Translations under genes and position numbers: made by a program | The notes under the pieces: model-generated | What the model was told of the DNA's origin: nothing | Database searches by the model: none | Seen by the model: the letters and a program-made list of their open reading frames with translations, nothing else | In this document: positions 60,564 to 64,000 of the stretch, piece after piece | How the letters are laid out: each line of letters begins with the position of its first letter | How positions within the stretch are numbered: the stretch's first letter is position 1 | NCBI GenBank assembly: GCA_902785825.1 | Contig: CACZZZ010000017.1 | Span: 84,875 to 148,874 of the forward strand | Length of the DNA: 64,000 nucleotides | Source: an uncultured Bacteroidia bacterium | GTDB lineage: Bacteria > Bacteroidota > Bacteroidia > Bacteroidales > UBA932 | Direction of reading: 5' to 3'

Positions 60564-63362
60564 ATGAAACGAATCATTAGTATCTTTTCTGTAATGTTTC
60601 TGGCCTTCACGGCCTGTACATACGAGATTGAGCAGCCCTCCTCCGTCAGTTATCCCGAGGGGATGGTGAAGGTCAGGGTGCAAGCGATATTTCCCGACGT
60701 CAGCCTCGACACCAGGGCGATGGGCAATGTCCCTTCGATCAGTAAGCTTTACATCGCCGTTTTCGGATCGGAAGGTTCATTCCAGAGTTGGATTCCAGCC
60801 GAGTTCGAGCAAATCAGCAGTTATGTGGATCACTCTTCCACTGCTACTTACAGCGTTCTCCTTCCTATAACGGACAAGAAGAGGCATTTGCATTTTGTGG
60901 CCAATCCACCGTTGGATGAGGAAGGAAATGTGATTTTGCCCGTATTCGGCGATGAGGACGAGGTGATCAACGCCATGATCAAGCACAAGGGCTCGTCTCC
61001 TGAACCGGAAGACGCTTATTGGCAGAAAGTGGAGATGGATCACATCGGGGCGCAAGGTTCTACCGCAGACGATCATGGTTTCTATACCCCGGACGATTAT
61101 ACACAGGGTCAGCTTGCTACAATCTGCCTTGTGCGTAACTTCGCCAAGATCAAGGTGGCCGTTCCGAGTTCTTTATATAACACAACAGAGTATCCTGATG
61201 GCCCCCCTTATGAGGTTTTAGAATATCGTCTGATGAATGTTCCCAACACAGGTTCTGTCGCTCCCTGGAACACGGGTGCAAGGCAGTATGAGCCGAACTA
61301 CATGAATATTCTCAGTTTCGCTAACGATACAGAAGCCGCACCCGGTACTTTTTATGAGGCGCTGATGAGGACTTATCTTGGCTATATGCCGGATGCTACC
61401 GATATCGACACGGTGATGCCTTCATCAAGTGTTCCTGTCTCGGATAACGATTCCGACGGAGCCTTTATGTATGAGCGTACAATGTTCACCCGCGCAAGCG
61501 AAGAAGGTACTCAGACCTGCTTCATAGTCAAGGTCAAGTTTAATCAGGCTACCGAAGTTGGTGACAATATTACCATCCCGGCTAACACCTCTCGTTTTTA
61601 CAAGATAGCCATACTCGGCCCGGATGGAGAGTACATTCCTATTTTGAGAAATATCCAGTACTCTATTGAGGTTTATGGCATTGATGAGTACGGTTATGAT
61701 ACGGCTCAAGATGCGGCTGACGGGGATTTCTCCGGAAACATTTCTACTGGACTGGCGATTTCTTCCCTGAACGAGCTCTCGAACGGTTCTTCGACAATCC
61801 GTGTCAACCAGACGGAGTTTACTTCCAACGGACAGGTTGATCCTATTATCGGTAAAGTGCCGGATTACACGATTTACTGGCAGTTCTTCCCGACTTCCGG
61901 TACGGCGGCAGGTACTCCGGTCACATCTGTGGGGGAGGGCACTGTTAATGGTGAGGTTTATGATGTGACTCTGGCTATGTATGACATTACCCCAGAATCC
62001 GCCGTTGCCTGCAGCCTTGAGGAGCTGCTCGCGAACGGACTAGGCACAGCTGATCTCTCTTCTGGGACATGGGGAACAATCACCGTTCCAATTGCGGAGA
62101 GGGGTGTATCCGTAAAGACCAGCGTAATTAGAGTTTCGGCAAGGTACGGCACGGGTCGCAGATTGTTCAGGGAGGTTATCATCAATGTAATCCCTCAACA
62201 GAAGTTCCTTAATCCTCAGCCGCAGACTACGGATGCCTCAATCAAAGGCACCTACATCGAGGCGGATGAGCTTGATGAGAATGGCAAGAAGGTGAAGGTT
62301 CACTTCCGGCTGCCTGAAGGTTTGGGTGCGTCTTTGTTCCCGCTGAACATAATGATTGAGGCAAAGAATAACAACTTATACTCGACCAGCCAGGATCTTC
62401 CGGTTAGCACCGGAGCGTCATATTGGAATGAGGACCAGAACACATTCTATTTTATCCGCCAGGTTACTCTGGACGAGTACAGAACCATCCAAAGTGGTGC
62501 ATACGTGTACAAGCAGGATTATGTCTGCACTCTTTACACCAGCCTGGAAAGCGGCAACTCCACAGATGTGGTTCTGCAGGATGAGCAGGGCTTCTTCAAA
62601 CCTTGTGAGCTGAAATTGACGGCTACCGCAACCCTCTATGCCGACAAGTATGAGCAGGAGGTGGGATATTCCGCAACCAGCGCCACAGTGAACGTGACTT
62701 CTTCCATGAACTGGACTATTACAAACCTCTCTGCTGGTCTGACTGCCTCTCCGAGCAGTTTCACTGCCGGTTCAAGTATGCAGACGACAGCTGTGGAATT
62801 CTATTTCGATCCTAATGAGACCACGTTGCAGAAAGAGTATGAGGCAGATATTGTCGGTACTGTCAACGGAAAGAGCATCACGAAGCCGATCAAGATCATA
62901 CAGAAGAAGTATGTTGAGCCAGTGAACTTCAGTGTTTCTGACTTCTCAAGCTTGTCGACGACATATTATAATTATGGTTCTACGACTACTGCCACGGTTA
63001 CGAGGGATGATGTATCTGTTCGTCTGACGAATTCTTATAGATCCGGAAGCAACTATGTGGTAAGTGGATATCGTATGCAAGGATACACCCGACAGGGGAC
63101 GATAGAGGTTACTCCCCCCGAAGGAAAGGCGGTGAAAGACATTATTGTCACATACTACTCCAACCCCAATTATACCCAGAATCCCAGTGCGAGCACAGGG
63201 TCTTATACTGTAAGTACCGCAAGCGGAGTGACAACGGGTCGATGGATAGGTACTTCATCCTCGGCTGTCACTTTGACAATGGGCTATAGGACAAGTGGAG
63301 GTGGAGGCGGAGGAAGTTACACATTCCCTTATATCACGTCCATTTCAGTGATTGTTGAGTAG
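60564..63362 (+). CDS. DUF4906/fimbrial tip-like lipoprotein with BACON-like domain
   Basis: 932 residues. The signal peptide ends FLAFTACTYE (lipobox FTAC). The N-terminal half matches DUF4906/FimD-like accessory pilins: VQAIFPDVSLDTRAM, SKLYIAVFGSEG, VLLPITDKKRHLHFVANPP. Near residues 700-770 lies a BACON-like Ig module (VGYSATSATVNVTSSMNWTI cut to ATVNVTSSMNWTI, then KPIKIIQKKY). The C-terminal 130 residues are Ser/Thr/Tyr-rich and end in GGGGGGSYTFPYITSISVIVE. As last and largest subunit it is a good candidate for the adhesive tip. A terminator follows. Confidence 0.75.
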   Translation: MKRIISIFSVMFLAFTACTYEIEQPSSVSYPEGMVKVRVQAIFPDVSLDTRAMGNVPSISKLYIAVFGSEGSFQSWIPAEFEQISSYVDHSSTATYSVLLPITDKKRHLHFVANPPLDEEGNVILPVFGDEDEVINAMIKHKGSSPEPEDAYWQKVEMDHIGAQGSTADDHGFYTPDDYTQGQLATICLVRNFAKIKVAVPSSLYNTTEYPDGPPYEVLEYRLMNVPNTGSVAPWNTGARQYEPNYMNILSFANDTEAAPGTFYEALMRTYLGYMPDATDIDTVMPSSSVPVSDNDSDGAFMYERTMFTRASEEGTQTCFIVKVKFNQATEVGDNITIPANTSRFYKIAILGPDGEYIPILRNIQYSIEVYGIDEYGYDTAQDAADGDFSGNISTGLAISSLNELSNGSSTIRVNQTEFTSNGQVDPIIGKVPDYTIYWQFFPTSGTAAGTPVTSVGEGTVNGEVYDVTLAMYDITPESAVACSLEELLANGLGTADLSSGTWGTITVPIAERGVSVKTSVIRVSARYGTGRRLFREVIINVIPQQKFLNPQPQTTDASIKGTYIEADELDENGKKVKVHFRLPEGLGASLFPLNIMIEAKNNNLYSTSQDLPVSTGASYWNEDQNTFYFIRQVTLDEYRTIQSGAYVYKQDYVCTLYTSLESGNSTDVVLQDEQGFFKPCELKLTATATLYADKYEQEVGYSATSATVNVTSSMNWTITNLSAGLTASPSSFTAGSSMQTTAVEFYFDPNETTLQKEYEADIVGTVNGKSITKPIKIIQKKYVEPVNFSVSDFSSLSTTYYNYGSTTTATVTRDDVSVRLTNSYRSGSNYVVSGYRMQGYTRQGTIEVTPPEGKAVKDIIVTYYSNPNYTQNPSASTGSYTVSTASGVTTGRWIGTSSSAVTLTMGYRTSGGGGGGSYTFPYITSISVIVE

Positions 63363-63387
63363 AATGTTGCTCCAAGTCAATACAATT

Positions 63388-63420
63388 CAGGGAGGCCCTT
63401 AAGTGACCTCCCTGTTTGTA
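63388..63420 (+). terminator. Terminator of the fimbrial operon
   Basis: Arms CAGGGAGG (63388-63395) and CCTCCCTG (63407-63414) with an 11-nt loop, followed by TTTGTA, 25 nt after the last fimbrial stop. Confidence 0.8.
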
Positions 63421-64000
63421 TGTAAGCATCGAGTAGAAGTGTCGCACTCGAAAGATTGTTTAATATGTAAGTAATTAATAATCTGTAAAATACCATGTTG
63501 GACGGGATAATTACAACCTCGTATGATCGAATAAAGTAAAGGTATTCAGATTTTCCCATGACAGCGATTTTCGCCGTGGAAGGCCGGCTACACTTTCGGC
63601 ACCCTATACGTATTTCCTCAGATACTTACATCATGACTATTCGCTGATGACTGGGACATTCCGAACGGCGCCAAACTCTCTCTCTGGATGGAACACAACC
63701 CGGCTTTGTTTTCAGGGCTTCCCGTGCCGGAAAGTGCCCATTTTCGGGCACGGGGGACGGTAAAAATGCGAGCCGTGCCGGAATAAGCCCATTTCCGGGC
63801 ACGGGGATGATTCCGGGAACACTTATGGCCTGATTGGCTTCATCCGTTTGTCGTGGCGTCATCTGTTTGTCCCTATACGGCCTTGCCACCGCTCCACATG
63901 TCTTTCCCTGAAAAAAGTTGACTCTGGTTTAACTTTATTACTGGTGTAGGTTGGCTCTTTTCATTATCCCTACTTTTAGTTGTCTTTCCAGGCCTTATCC
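63421..64000. other. Terminal stretch without a convincing gene
   Basis: About 580 nt. An open frame on the minus strand (63626-63889, GTG start) is Pro/Arg-rich and made largely by the tandem palindromes below, so I do not accept it as a gene. Nothing else is recognised. The window may end before the next gene's start. Confidence 0.5.
63721..63806. repeat. Two tandem palindromic repeats
   Basis: Units beginning CCGTGCCGGAA and ending GGGCACGGG at 63722-63754 and 63773-63805 are spaced 51 nt apart. Each forms a hairpin (for example CCCGTGCC with GGCACGGG). They resemble REP-type intergenic elements. Confidence 0.6.

Noticed and set aside
63626..63889. Minus-strand frame of 87 codons at the window end
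   Set aside because: Built largely from the tandem palindromes, Pro/Arg-rich and with only a GTG start.
63421..64000. Possible CRISPR-like or RNA gene in the terminal stretch
   Set aside because: Only two repeat units are present, they are palindromic and without spacer regularity; no tRNA, rRNA or other known RNA fold is recognised.

Overview
The window looks like a chromosomal segment of a Bacteroidales (Bacteroidota) bacterium. It carries a UpxY-type antiterminator, fimbrillin/DUF4906 lipoproteins of type V pili, a DUF4270 protein beside a glycogen-synthase-like protein, a PheS with a Cys-rich insertion, peptidases of families C69 and S46, and promoters of the TTG(n19-20)TAnnTTTG kind with almost no Shine-Dalgarno sequences. 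The species cannot be named from sequence alone.

Layout. 1-1.7 kb: a small lipoprotein, a decayed ATPase fragment, a truncated duplicate of a tRNA-Gly 3' end, and the intact tRNA-Gly(GCC). 1.8-10.1 kb: a sialate O-acetylesterase, a LolA-like protein, pheS, a small exported helical protein, a C69 dipeptidase, a S46-family protein that has lost catalytic residues, and a PfkB kinase. 10.2-15.2 kb (minus strand): a sigma-54 activator, lptE, a small protein and secG, followed past a terminator by a clpB without its N domain. 15.3-21.2 kb: a very codon-biased TPR/OmpA-like lipoprotein, a DUF1080 protein, a histidine phosphatase, a glycerophosphodiesterase, a PnuC-like transporter and acpP.

21.2-53.5 kb (all minus strand): an unbroken string of tightly packed, often 4-nt-overlapping genes for a surface polysaccharide. 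Read in the direction of transcription it starts with an IspD-like cytidylyltransferase, an NAD-dependent epimerase and a LicD protein. Then come a Wzx flippase, glf, many glycosyltransferases (GT2, GT4, GT8, GT14, Caps_synth), five membrane acyltransferases, a Wzy-like polymerase, Wza and the tyrosine autokinase Wzc. It ends with a HAD/PqqD/nucleotidyltransferase trio, a GT5-like protein and DUF4270. One GT4 gene is frameshifted and the neighbouring acyltransferase seems internally deleted. No initiating phosphoglycosyltransferase is present. Two envelope beta-barrel genes, one with an OmpA domain, lie just upstream.

55.7-63.4 kb (plus strand): a UpxY/NusG-like antiterminator heads a fimbrial operon: a 59-aa protein, a fimbrillin, and two large lipoproteins, the last with a BACON-like domain. 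A clear terminator closes it. The final 0.6 kb has no convincing gene but holds tandem palindromes.
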